The notes under the pieces were generated by a model. The model did not search any database. It was not told the origin of the DNA and was given only the letters and a program-made list of their open reading frames with translations. A DNA stretch of 41,376 bases from GWB2-37-7 sp049684915 (GTDB lineage Bacteria > Bacillota > Clostridia > Lutisporales > Lutisporaceae), in assembly GCA_049684915.1 (NCBI GenBank), contig JBAVGO010000051.1:1-41376 (forward strand). The letters run 5' to 3'. How positions within the stretch are numbered: the stretch's first letter is position 1; each line of letters starts with the position of its first letter. Made by a program: the position numbers and the translations under genes. Below, piece after piece: positions 16,584 through 25,349 of this stretch.

Positions 16584-16623
16584 AAAAGCTTATATTTAGA
16601 TGAATACCTAAATATAAGCTTTT
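16584..16623 (+). terminator. Perfect 16-bp inverted repeat upstream of Wadjet
   Basis: AAAAGCTTATATTTAG (16584-16599) and its exact complement (16608-16623) surround an 8-base loop and are followed by CATTTTTATTT. It resembles a bidirectional terminator and is similar to the hairpin at 10354-10395. The rest of 16330-16902 holds no recognisable gene. Confidence 0.55.
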
Positions 16624-16902
16624 TCATTTTTATTTGAAAAGTGGAAAACCATAGCAATATTAGAATGTGGAAGGGATTTACTTTAATGTATAGAATTAAT
16701 AATTAAATGTAGTCATTAATATCTATATTAATAAGTTTATGCTTATTCAAGTTCGGGAATAAGGCTAAGATATTAGCACTTGAGATTTAAAATATGACAT
16801 TAAATGTTCAGCGATGAGCTATAGAGATTTATATTAATTCGCAACAGTTATGGTGACTACAGTATATATCAACTTAAACTCTAATTGGCTGGGGGTGCAA
16901 TA

Positions 16903-17970
16903 TTGGAATATAAAGCATTGTTAAATAAACTAAATAACTATAAAGGCATTAGAATTTCGGAGAAAAAGGTTCGCGAAATGTCTGAGGTTAAAGATTATGA
17001 AGAATATTATCAACTAATGGTATCGTTAATAGAGAACAAGGTAATCAATCCAGTAAAAGATTCAGGACCAAACGGGATGAATCCAACATTATATAAAAGA
17101 TACAATGTAATTAAAGAACAAGAGGATTATGATGCGCTTATTTTTGATATTAGATTGCTTCATCCTATACTAAATATAGAAGGGTATCTTCTGCAGCCGG
17201 CTAAATATATGTCACATAAAAAATGGATTGAACCATTAAATACTTTTTTGATAACGAAGAATGAATATTTAGATACAACAGTTTCTATAAACGAAAGATC
17301 CTTTCAAATATTTTATCAAGAAAAAGCATTGAAGGATGATAAGGAACTTGCTGGTATTCTAAATTTTAATAAAGAGATAAGAGACTATCTGAATTTTTAT
17401 ATTACACCTGAACCGTTTTTTGACCATAATATCTTTTCAGATAGTTATTTAAAGCAGGATATCATTAATGTTTTGATAATCGAAAACAAGGATACATGGT
17501 ATACATTAAGAAAGATAATGGATTCAAAAACTAATGAATTATGTGGAATACAATTTCACATTTTATTATACGGTGAAGGCAAAAAAATAAATAGGAAAAG
17601 TAGTTCGCTTACAGAGTATGACGAGATAATACTGAATACTAGAATTAGTAAGTATTATTATTTTGGTGATTTGGATTATGAAGGCATAAACATATTCAAT
17701 GATTTAATTCTAAATAATCCAACGTTAGATATTAAGTTAATGACGCCACTATACTGCGAGATGTTGCTTATGTCTGAAAAAGTTGACCTACCAATAACGA
17801 AAGATCTCCAAAATAAAAAAGCTATAGAAAGGTTTTTATCATGTTTTGATATAGGGTATCAGGAAAGAGTTTTATACATACTTAATTCCCGCAGATATAT
17901 TCCACAAGAAATTTTGAGTTATAGGGATTTTATAAAATACTTTAATGAAAAGAGAGAAGTATATGTTTGA
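16903..17970 (+). CDS. jetD: Wadjet nuclease subunit JetD
   Basis: A 355-residue protein if started at TTG 16903, which has GGGGGTG correctly spaced upstream. An in-frame TTG at 16885 would add six residues but lacks a site. The C-terminal half is a Toprim-type nuclease domain: VLIIENKDTW with Glu194, HILLYGEGK, and YYFGDLDYEG with Asp256, Asp258 and Glu260. JetD is the topoisomerase VI-like nuclease that cuts circular DNA (plasmids, phage replication forms) after the JetABC SMC motor has extruded it. The N-terminal part is helical, as expected for JetD. It is first in a tight operon, overlapping jetA by 8 bases. This gene order and the partner families suggest the type III Wadjet subgroup, a moderately secure inference. 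Confidence 0.88.
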   Translation: MEYKALLNKLNNYKGIRISEKKVREMSEVKDYEEYYQLMVSLIENKVINPVKDSGPNGMNPTLYKRYNVIKEQEDYDALIFDIRLLHPILNIEGYLLQPAKYMSHKKWIEPLNTFLITKNEYLDTTVSINERSFQIFYQEKALKDDKELAGILNFNKEIRDYLNFYITPEPFFDHNIFSDSYLKQDIINVLIIENKDTWYTLRKIMDSKTNELCGIQFHILLYGEGKKINRKSSSLTEYDEIILNTRISKYYYFGDLDYEGINIFNDLILNNPTLDIKLMTPLYCEMLLMSEKVDLPITKDLQNKKAIERFLSCFDIGYQERVLYILNSRRYIPQEILSYRDFIKYFNEKREVYV

Positions 17971-19561
17971 TTTCTTAGAAAAGTTTGAGAATAGGATGGA
18001 ATGGATAGGGGTAGCTAATTCTATTATCAATAGAAAAGGAAAAAACACAGATTTAGAAAACTATTTTAATGAGAATGAACTTACAAATATTATTGTATCT
18101 GTTCTTTTGTTTATCATGGAAAAAACCCTCGAAGAAAACAATGAATGTGAGATGCATCATATTGAAACTTTTTTAAATGATTTAATTAAGACTTATTATA
18201 GTGAGGATATAAATCGGCAAATTATTAAAGAAATTGCCGGATATATTATCAAAGATATTCTCCAAAACAATGGCGTTAAACATACATATACAACTAAAAA
18301 TTATAGCAGAAATGCTTTTGAAGAAATAAATATCCGATTAATTACTGACAAAATTGTTGAAGAAAATAATGTGCGAAAAATAGTCTATATGCTAACAAAT
18401 CAAGGCTATGATTTTCTGTTTAGAATGCGTGAAGTAGATGAAGAAATACAACTGACAATAGAACAACTAAAATTAAAAGAATATATTAAAAGGAAAAAGT
18501 TTTCCAATGCCGTCAGACAGAGCGTTGAGCTCATTGCATATGTCCGTCAGAAAAAGAAGGATATAGAAATCTTTATACTTTCAATTAGGCAAAATATACA
18601 TAATGTTGAGATTGAACGATATGAAGCACTTATTCAAAGCACATATGCCATGCTAACAGAAGAATACGAAACCATGACGGATATTCAAAAGATGATTTAT
18701 CAAGCTGAAGAAAAAATAAGGGAAGAATTTGAATTAAACATTGAATTTGAAGAAAAATTGGCTAAAGCAAAGCTAGAGATTCAAGAAATAGATCATAATA
18801 TTGGTGTTGTTATCACAGAGCAAAGAGACTTAATCTTAAATAGACATAGTTTAACAGATTTATATATGGACACCATCAAAAAGACTTTTGAATTTAGCTT
18901 TGAAAAAAGATATGACTTTGAAGAGACTATTTTAAGTTATTTAGAAAAATACTCAAATGTTTTAGAAAGTTACTTAAGCCTTTTAAGACCATTGTTTTTT
19001 CCAAAGAAAAATAAGTCGCTGAGCGTTTTTAATATATATGAGCCACAAATTATTTTCAAAGAGGTAGAAACTCAAGATACACATTTAGTGAGTGTAGATG
19101 AATATGATGACTCAGACGAAACAGAGCGAATTTTAAAAATAAGTAATCTTTACGTAGAAGTAATTAAGCTAATCATTAGGGAAACACTATCTGCTCGTGA
19201 AATAACTTTGAGTCAAATTATGAAGGATGTAAAGAAAAGAGATATAGACCTATATGAAAGAGTAAAAGAAAATCGATATATTTTTAAAACAGCTTTAAAG
19301 CTTTATGATATGGGAGTTGTGCCAATTAATGATTTTTTCCAGGGTCATAAAAAAATAATATTGATGCCTTCAGAAGAGTTTAATATGGAATACTGCTTAA
19401 TAAAAATCAAGGATGAAATACCCGGGCTAGAACAAGTTAAAGAATTAATTATTGAAAAAATGGTTAATGAAATAAGGACCTCTACATCCTATGAAGTAGA
19501 TGGAATGAAAATTGTCGAAAATATGGAAATGTCAGATTTATTATTCAAGGTGGTGATTTGA
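17963..19561 (+). CDS. jetA: Wadjet kleisin-like subunit JetA
   Basis: A 532-residue protein when started at ATG 17963 (MFDFLEKFENRMEW), which overlaps the jetD stop and has AGAGAGAAG upstream. An in-frame ATG 18 bases earlier is possible. The N-terminus is a helical winged-helix-like region, the middle (about 140-300) is a long charged coiled coil, and the C-terminus (about 390-530) returns to a winged-helix-like fold. This is the layout of the MukF-like kleisin JetA, and the sequence fits the DUF5716 group seen in Wadjet loci. It would bridge the JetC heads and bind JetB. The final codon overlaps the jetB start (TGATG). Confidence 0.85.
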   Translation: MFDFLEKFENRMEWIGVANSIINRKGKNTDLENYFNENELTNIIVSVLLFIMEKTLEENNECEMHHIETFLNDLIKTYYSEDINRQIIKEIAGYIIKDILQNNGVKHTYTTKNYSRNAFEEINIRLITDKIVEENNVRKIVYMLTNQGYDFLFRMREVDEEIQLTIEQLKLKEYIKRKKFSNAVRQSVELIAYVRQKKKDIEIFILSIRQNIHNVEIERYEALIQSTYAMLTEEYETMTDIQKMIYQAEEKIREEFELNIEFEEKLAKAKLEIQEIDHNIGVVITEQRDLILNRHSLTDLYMDTIKKTFEFSFEKRYDFEETILSYLEKYSNVLESYLSLLRPLFFPKKNKSLSVFNIYEPQIIFKEVETQDTHLVSVDEYDDSDETERILKISNLYVEVIKLIIRETLSAREITLSQIMKDVKKRDIDLYERVKENRYIFKTALKLYDMGVVPINDFFQGHKKIILMPSEEFNMEYCLIKIKDEIPGLEQVKELIIEKMVNEIRTSTSYEVDGMKIVENMEMSDLLFKVVI

Positions 19562-20253
19562 TGGAAAACGTGAAAGCTGCAATAAAAATCTTTAGACTCT
19601 TAATGGTTCAAGGTGAATTTAATAAGAGGGATCAATCCAGCCTTTATAGCGACTATTTAGAATTAGAGGTACAAGAGGTATTATCTGCTTTTCAAGAAGA
19701 ATTTGGATGCAAATTACTTAACTTTGATAATACTGTTTATTTAATTCCAAACATAGATAATGAAGTTCTTGGAATTGGGGCTAGTGAATTAAGGAGTTAT
19801 TTTGGTAGTAATTCAACAAAAAGAGAAGTTTATTTAGGTTATTACATAATGATGTATATTTTTTATGAATTTTATAACGGTAAAAATAAAGATCCTAAAA
19901 AAACAGATTTCCTTCAAATAAGCTTTCTCATAGATCATTTAGATGAACGCTTTGAACGCTTACGAGATATGAAAGCAGAAGAAATAGAAGATTTAGAAGA
20001 AGAATACAGCATTAATCTTTCTTCATCCATTGATATTTGGACAAATATGTTGGTAGACCATGATACGAAGCGAAAAACAAAGTACAATCTGATTAAGAAT
20101 GTATGTAAGATTTTAGAAGATCAGAGATTGGCCTATGTTGTAGAAGAGCAGATTCGAACGACTAAGAAATTAGATGTACTTATGAGGCAATATTATTTGC
20201 ATGCAGATCGAGTAGTTCTTATGAGCGAGGCTTTTGAAAAGGGGGATTTGTAG
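19561..20253 (+). CDS. jetB: Wadjet KITE-like subunit JetB
   Basis: A 230-residue protein from ATG 19561, overlapping the jetA stop by one base, with GGTGGTG upstream. A TTG three bases earlier is in frame. It has the predicted tandem winged-helix pattern of MukE/KITE proteins: helical ends with an acidic stretch MKAEEIEDLEEEY near 140. It matches the small JetB (DUF6063-like) proteins found between jetA and jetC in this Wadjet subgroup. Its expected role is to bind the JetA kleisin in the SMC complex. Assignment rests mainly on size and position, because the sequence itself is poorly conserved. Confidence 0.82.
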   Translation: MENVKAAIKIFRLLMVQGEFNKRDQSSLYSDYLELEVQEVLSAFQEEFGCKLLNFDNTVYLIPNIDNEVLGIGASELRSYFGSNSTKREVYLGYYIMMYIFYEFYNGKNKDPKKTDFLQISFLIDHLDERFERLRDMKAEEIEDLEEEYSINLSSSIDIWTNMLVDHDTKRKTKYNLIKNVCKILEDQRLAYVVEEQIRTTKKLDVLMRQYYLHADRVVLMSEAFEKGDL

Positions 20254-20254
20254 C

Positions 20255-23200
20255 ATGCCCAAGATAAATAGAATTCGAATTGTTAATTTTTCCTATAACA
20301 ACAATAATCGTCACATTATTGATGAAACCTTTGATTTCTATGGCGGAGAAAACGCTTTATTAAGTTTGGTCAATGGAGGTGGCAAGTCTGTTTTAGTACA
20401 AATTATGCTTCAACCTATTCTCCCTAAGATATCATTGCAAAAAAGAGAAATAAAGGATTTCTTTATAGGGAAAAAAGCACCCTCTTATATTATGATCGAA
20501 TGGAAATTAGATGATGGTGCTGGATATCTACTTACTGGTATAAGTATTACGTCTAAAATTAGTCATTCAACGAATGAAGATGAAGAAAATCTAGACATTC
20601 GTTATTTTACTTTTTTGAATGCCTATGAGGAGGCTAATTCTTTTGATATTAAACACATTCCTGTAACGGAATTAGTGGGTAGAAATATAAAGATTGCAGC
20701 ATATAATGAGTTTAAGAAGTTGTTGCAGAAGGAATCTGATAAGAATCAACATGACTTACAGGTTTTTAATTCTACTAGAGAAGAGCAAAATGTATATGAA
20801 AAGAAACTAAATACCTACAGTATTTCCAGGGGTGAATGGAAAGAACTGATGGTGAAGATTAATGAAGCAGAACATGGGGTATCTGAGGTATTCACAAAGT
20901 GTAAAACTTCTAAAATGGTTATGGAACAATGGGTCATTAAGTATATAGAAAAGGTTTTAAACAAATCCTCTGATTCGGATGCTTCTGATCATAAAAAACT
21001 TGAAAATATGATGTCTCAAGTAGCTTGGTCATTGGTTGACAACGAAAATCATATAAAAGAATACCAAGTAATTGAAGACTTTAACAACGATCTAAAAGAA
21101 ATTGATGTGCAGATAAAGAGTGTATTAAGTCATTTGGACCAGGAAGCTCAGCTCAAAAAAAAATTAGGAAATGGCTATCATGTTTTAAAGATGGAAGAAC
21201 AACGTTTAAAGCAAGAATATAAGGAGATTGATGGATATATTGCACAGTGTATGACGGAATTAGAGGGTATTGATTTAGAAGAAAAATCTGCAAAAATTTA
21301 TCAATACCAAGATGAAATTGACAATATATCAGATGAATTAGCATCATTAGATTTAGAAAGAATTGAGACAAATAATCAGATATCAAAAAATATATATCAA
21401 CTTAATACTCAGAAGGCTGCTGAAAGATATCAAATAATTCAAGATAAAGAGCGCAAAATAGCGGAATTAAATCAAAACCTTGAAAATGCTACAAAGAATC
21501 AAGAACAGTTAATGAAGGATTTAAATAAGATTAAGTATAGCTTAAAGATAGAATATGAAAAAATTCTAATTGGTCAAACACAGAAGATAGCAAAGTTACA
21601 ATCTGATGAAAAAAATAATAAGGAACAAGTTGAGACCTATATAGATGTTATGAAGAATCAACAAATTAAGTTAAACCAGTTGAATCAAAGTTTTGGAGGC
21701 ATCAATAGGGATATCGAAAGTTTTGAAAAAGAAGAAGTGATAGTCTTACAGCAATTAGAGCTCAATATACATCGTAATCCATTGCTAAAAGAACTAGATT
21801 CTAAGGAAATTGAAGATTCAAATAGGGCATTGAGTCAAAAAGTGGATAAAATAGTTAACTCCATTGAAAATGAAAGTAATGAAATACAGAAACTAACAGA
21901 GCTCATAAATAACCAAGAGAAAGAAATAAATACTATAAATCAGAAGAAAGTTATTTGTCATCGTGAACAAGTTTCAAATCAAAGCAAAATTACTGACTAT
22001 GAAGATGATAGAGATAAAGTGATTAATGTGCTTAAAATGCATAACATTAGTGAAAATAATATTTTTGATAATAGCTATGTTTCAAAAACAATTCAAGAAA
22101 AGATTAATTCTTGGTCTAACAAATCCTTTAATCTTAAAATGGAAGTAAGTGAAATTGAAAAGCTACTTTGTGGAGTTGAACAAGGGGTAAGCTATTTACC
22201 GACTAGCTTAATTACGTTGCTTAAAGAATATAATTTACCTTGCTACACCGGAGAACAATATCTTAGGGAAATTGATGAAAAGAAGAAAAATGAACTTTTG
22301 ATTAGCAACCCTTTGTTGCCCTATGCATTAATCGTAACAGAAAGAGAATATAATCAAGTTTGGGAACTCCTAAAGAATAAGGAATTAAGTCAAATTGTTC
22401 CGGTCATTAGACATGGCCAGCAGGATATAAATTTAGAAAATCAGCAAGAGCGTATTCGATTTTTTTCAACATCAAAGACAATGAGTCTTAATTCAAAAGG
22501 CGTTGGAGCATATATACAACAACTTAAAAATCAAAAAGAAAAAAAGATGCTTGAACAAGAAGAAACAGATGTTGTGATGAAAAGTATTAATCAACAATAT
22601 CAGATTGTAAAACAATTTCATTGGAAAAAGACAGAAGTTGATGACATCTATGAAGAGGAAATACGTGTCTTGTCAGTAGTATGCAAATTGGAAGAAGATT
22701 TTCTAATGTGTCAGGATTATATTACTACATCAAAGTATAGCCAAGATAAGCTAAGAAAATCCATTGATATACTAAGAGCGGAGTATGAAGTAGCAATAAA
22801 GAAAAAAGAAAAGTTTCAAGAGTTTCTAATAAACAATGAAATGTATAGGACAAACTTACAAGTGTCAGCAGAGTTACTCAATAAAATAGGCAGATTAAAT
22901 CTAGAGAAAGAAGAATCGGGAAAAGCAAAAGAGGCTTTAGATCATGAGATTAAAGAAATAGTAATTACGGTATTAAAAGAGCGGGAAAATAAAAGTCTTA
23001 CTGAAGAAAAATATGATCAAGTAAAAGATGCCATTGATGATGAACTAATAACTGCTTCAATAACTGAGCTAGAAGGTAAGCTAGAAAGCTATAAAGCAAA
23101 ACAGAATCTTGAAATTAGAGATCTTGAAGAACAAATAAAAAGCTTGCATACTGATATCAAACGAGAACAAAGCCAAATTAAAAAAATGGCTCTGAATCTG

Positions 23201-24655
23201 TGTGATTATCAAAATGTTTTATATTCTGAAAGTTTGGAAATAGAGCTAGAAGATGAAAGTGAGCGTCTGGATAAAAAGAAAAAATTGATTGATTTGCAAT
23301 TTAATGAAACAAACAAAAGTATGAGTCGCATTGTGTGGAAAAAGGATGAGATTGAAAAAACATTAGGTGAAATGATTTTGATTTCTGCTGAAAAAATTAG
23401 AGGAAATTATTTAGAAAGACGTGAGGTAGTTAACTATCAAATAGATGTAAAAGAAAAAAGAAAAATACAGATGTATAGAACTGAAATTAGATTAGCTTCA
23501 CTGATAAGCAAAATGGAAGCGGAGATTAAGGATATTATGTATTGTAAGGCACAAGATATTTTAGAATTCTTTGATGAAATTGAGCCAAAAATTGAACCAA
23601 TACTTAATCAGTTTAGCAGTATTAAGACTAATACCAATAAGCAAATTGATACGTTTAAGAAAAAGAATAGTGTATTTAATAATAAATATCAACAGACAGA
23701 TGTAGGAACAGTTATAGAGGCATTTAAAGGTATTCAAATTCAAATTGAAGCATTAGATCGTACATATGATAAATATTTTTATTTAACGGAAAGGATTGAT
23801 TATTACTTTATACAACTCTCTCAAATCCTCAAGATAATGGAACAAAAGATGATTCAGCTTCAGCATAGTCAAAAGGATTTAGTTGAACATGCCTTTTTAG
23901 AAGCGATGCGTATTTATCACGAAATCCCAAAAATATCTGAAAATTCAACTGTAGAGATAGATGGCATCAAAAAAAGAGTATTAGAAATACATTATGAAGA
24001 AATACAAAATGAATTACAAGCCAAAGAAAAAATGGATATATATATCAATGAATGCTTAGAAGGTTTAAAGACTTCTATCAAGGAAAGCGAAGATGAAAAC
24101 AAAGTAAGAAGAGATCTTGAAAAATATATGTCAACTAAAGAGCTATTAAATGTTATAAGCAGTCTCGAACATTGCATAGTTAAAGCTTATAAGGTAGATA
24201 TAAACGAAAAAAATAGAAGGATGATGACGTGGGAAGAAATTATTGTTAAAAACTCCGGTGGCGAAAAGTTTGTTGCATATTTTTCATTGTTAGTTGCTTT
24301 AATTTCTTACAGTAGAAAACACATACGAAGTCTAGATATTTTTAAGAAAAAAGAGGAGAGCAAAGTTTTGATTATGGACAACCCTTTTGGACCAATTACT
24401 TCAGGACACCTTTTAAAACCTATGTTTGATATTGCTGAAAAATACAATACGCAATTAATATGTTTATCAGACATAAAACAAGGTTCAGTAATTAACAGCT
24501 TTGATCTTGTTTATATGATAAAGATCAGACAAAATATGATGCAAGAAGACTTTATAGAATTGGAACCTTTGATTTTGGGAGATTTAAAAGAAGATGAAAA
24601 ATTGGAAAAAGCTTATCTGTATACAAGTGTTGAGCAGATGAGGTTATTTGATTAG
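20255..24655 (+). CDS. jetC: Wadjet SMC-like ATPase JetC
   Basis: A 1466-residue SMC/MukB-like ATPase from ATG 20255, which lies one base after the jetB stop and has GGGGG about 9 bases upstream. The N-terminal head has the P-loop core NGGGKS (40-45). The first Gly of the classical GxxxxGKS is replaced by Leu, as in some JetC/MukB-like proteins. Long coiled coils with heavy K/E/Q/N content span about 260-1290, with a non-coiled insert at about 640-760 that is likely the hinge. The C-terminal head carries the ABC signature NSGGEK (1333-1338) and a Walker B ending in Asp1375 (VLIMDNPFG). The complex extrudes DNA loops and identifies small circular DNA for JetD cleavage. Confidence 0.92.
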   Translation: MPKINRIRIVNFSYNNNNRHIIDETFDFYGGENALLSLVNGGGKSVLVQIMLQPILPKISLQKREIKDFFIGKKAPSYIMIEWKLDDGAGYLLTGISITSKISHSTNEDEENLDIRYFTFLNAYEEANSFDIKHIPVTELVGRNIKIAAYNEFKKLLQKESDKNQHDLQVFNSTREEQNVYEKKLNTYSISRGEWKELMVKINEAEHGVSEVFTKCKTSKMVMEQWVIKYIEKVLNKSSDSDASDHKKLENMMSQVAWSLVDNENHIKEYQVIEDFNNDLKEIDVQIKSVLSHLDQEAQLKKKLGNGYHVLKMEEQRLKQEYKEIDGYIAQCMTELEGIDLEEKSAKIYQYQDEIDNISDELASLDLERIETNNQISKNIYQLNTQKAAERYQIIQDKERKIAELNQNLENATKNQEQLMKDLNKIKYSLKIEYEKILIGQTQKIAKLQSDEKNNKEQVETYIDVMKNQQIKLNQLNQSFGGINRDIESFEKEEVIVLQQLELNIHRNPLLKELDSKEIEDSNRALSQKVDKIVNSIENESNEIQKLTELINNQEKEINTINQKKVICHREQVSNQSKITDYEDDRDKVINVLKMHNISENNIFDNSYVSKTIQEKINSWSNKSFNLKMEVSEIEKLLCGVEQGVSYLPTSLITLLKEYNLPCYTGEQYLREIDEKKKNELLISNPLLPYALIVTEREYNQVWELLKNKELSQIVPVIRHGQQDINLENQQERIRFFSTSKTMSLNSKGVGAYIQQLKNQKEKKMLEQEETDVVMKSINQQYQIVKQFHWKKTEVDDIYEEEIRVLSVVCKLEEDFLMCQDYITTSKYSQDKLRKSIDILRAEYEVAIKKKEKFQEFLINNEMYRTNLQVSAELLNKIGRLNLEKEESGKAKEALDHEIKEIVITVLKERENKSLTEEKYDQVKDAIDDELITASITELEGKLESYKAKQNLEIRDLEEQIKSLHTDIKREQSQIKKMALNLCDYQNVLYSESLEIELEDESERLDKKKKLIDLQFNETNKSMSRIVWKKDEIEKTLGEMILISAEKIRGNYLERREVVNYQIDVKEKRKIQMYRTEIRLASLISKMEAEIKDIMYCKAQDILEFFDEIEPKIEPILNQFSSIKTNTNKQIDTFKKKNSVFNNKYQQTDVGTVIEAFKGIQIQIEALDRTYDKYFYLTERIDYYFIQLSQILKIMEQKMIQLQHSQKDLVEHAFLEAMRIYHEIPKISENSTVEIDGIKKRVLEIHYEEIQNELQAKEKMDIYINECLEGLKTSIKESEDENKVRRDLEKYMSTKELLNVISSLEHCIVKAYKVDINEKNRRMMTWEEIIVKNSGGEKFVAYFSLLVALISYSRKHIRSLDIFKKKEESKVLIMDNPFGPITSGHLLKPMFDIAEKYNTQLICLSDIKQGSVINSFDLVYMIKIRQNMMQEDFIELEPLILGDLKEDEKLEKAYLYTSVEQMRLFD

Positions 24656-24735
24656 TCTAATTTATTTTAGCGGAATAAAAGTAAAAGGACTAAGTTGTTA
24701 TCTGATAGACTGGTAAAGATAAAGGAGATTATATA

Positions 24736-25326
24736 ATGTTTGAATACATAAAGCTAGAAAGAACAATGTGCTATGGGGACTGCCCTGTATATGAAGTTAC
24801 TGTAGATAGTAAAGGTAATGTGGAATACATAGGTGATACGTTTGTTTATAAAATCGGACAGCTTAATTCGAAAATATCAAATAGAAAGGTAAAACAATTA
24901 GCAGATAAACTATATGAATTCAACTATAAATCTTTCGTATATGAACCAGGAGATTTATTTGCTACGGATCACCCATCGTGCATTACTACAGTAAAATATC
25001 TAAATGGAGAGATAAAGACGGTAGACCATTATCTTGGACACTTTCTTGTAGATAAAAAACTATCTGAATTTGAGAACAGCATTGATAGGATATTAGGAAC
25101 AAAGAAGTATGTAAGCCCGAAGCTTTATATTTATATGATTGAAGTGTATGATACAATAAATATCGAACATATGTTAAGTAAATATATAGTTATAACTGTC
25201 TCAGAAGAGAAAGCATTAGAACTAATAGCTACAGAATGTAGTAATACTGAGTCTACAAGTACTAAGATCCAAAAAATTGGTACAGCAACTGACGGATATA
25301 AAGAAACTGGTATATTGATGAGATAA
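24736..25326 (+). CDS. DUF6438-like protein
   Basis: A 196-residue protein. The N-terminal 115 residues show the DUF6438 pattern: IKLERTMCYGDCPVYEVTVDSKGNV with the C-x3-C-P element (CYGDCP), YIGDTFV, ISNRKVKQLADKL, a TDHPSCITTVKY block and the D-H-Y-L-G-H motif. The remaining about 80 residues are not assignable. DUF6438 has no established activity. No signal peptide is present. It lies 80 bases after jetC, with its own AAAGGAG, and 23 bases before the McrB gene, so it could be transcribed with either system. I do not know a defence function for it. It may be cargo or an accessory factor. Confidence 0.7.
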   Translation: MFEYIKLERTMCYGDCPVYEVTVDSKGNVEYIGDTFVYKIGQLNSKISNRKVKQLADKLYEFNYKSFVYEPGDLFATDHPSCITTVKYLNGEIKTVDHYLGHFLVDKKLSEFENSIDRILGTKKYVSPKLYIYMIEVYDTINIEHMLSKYIVITVSEEKALELIATECSNTESTSTKIQKIGTATDGYKETGILMR

Positions 25327-25349
25327 TAATGATTTGAGGAGAGATAAAG

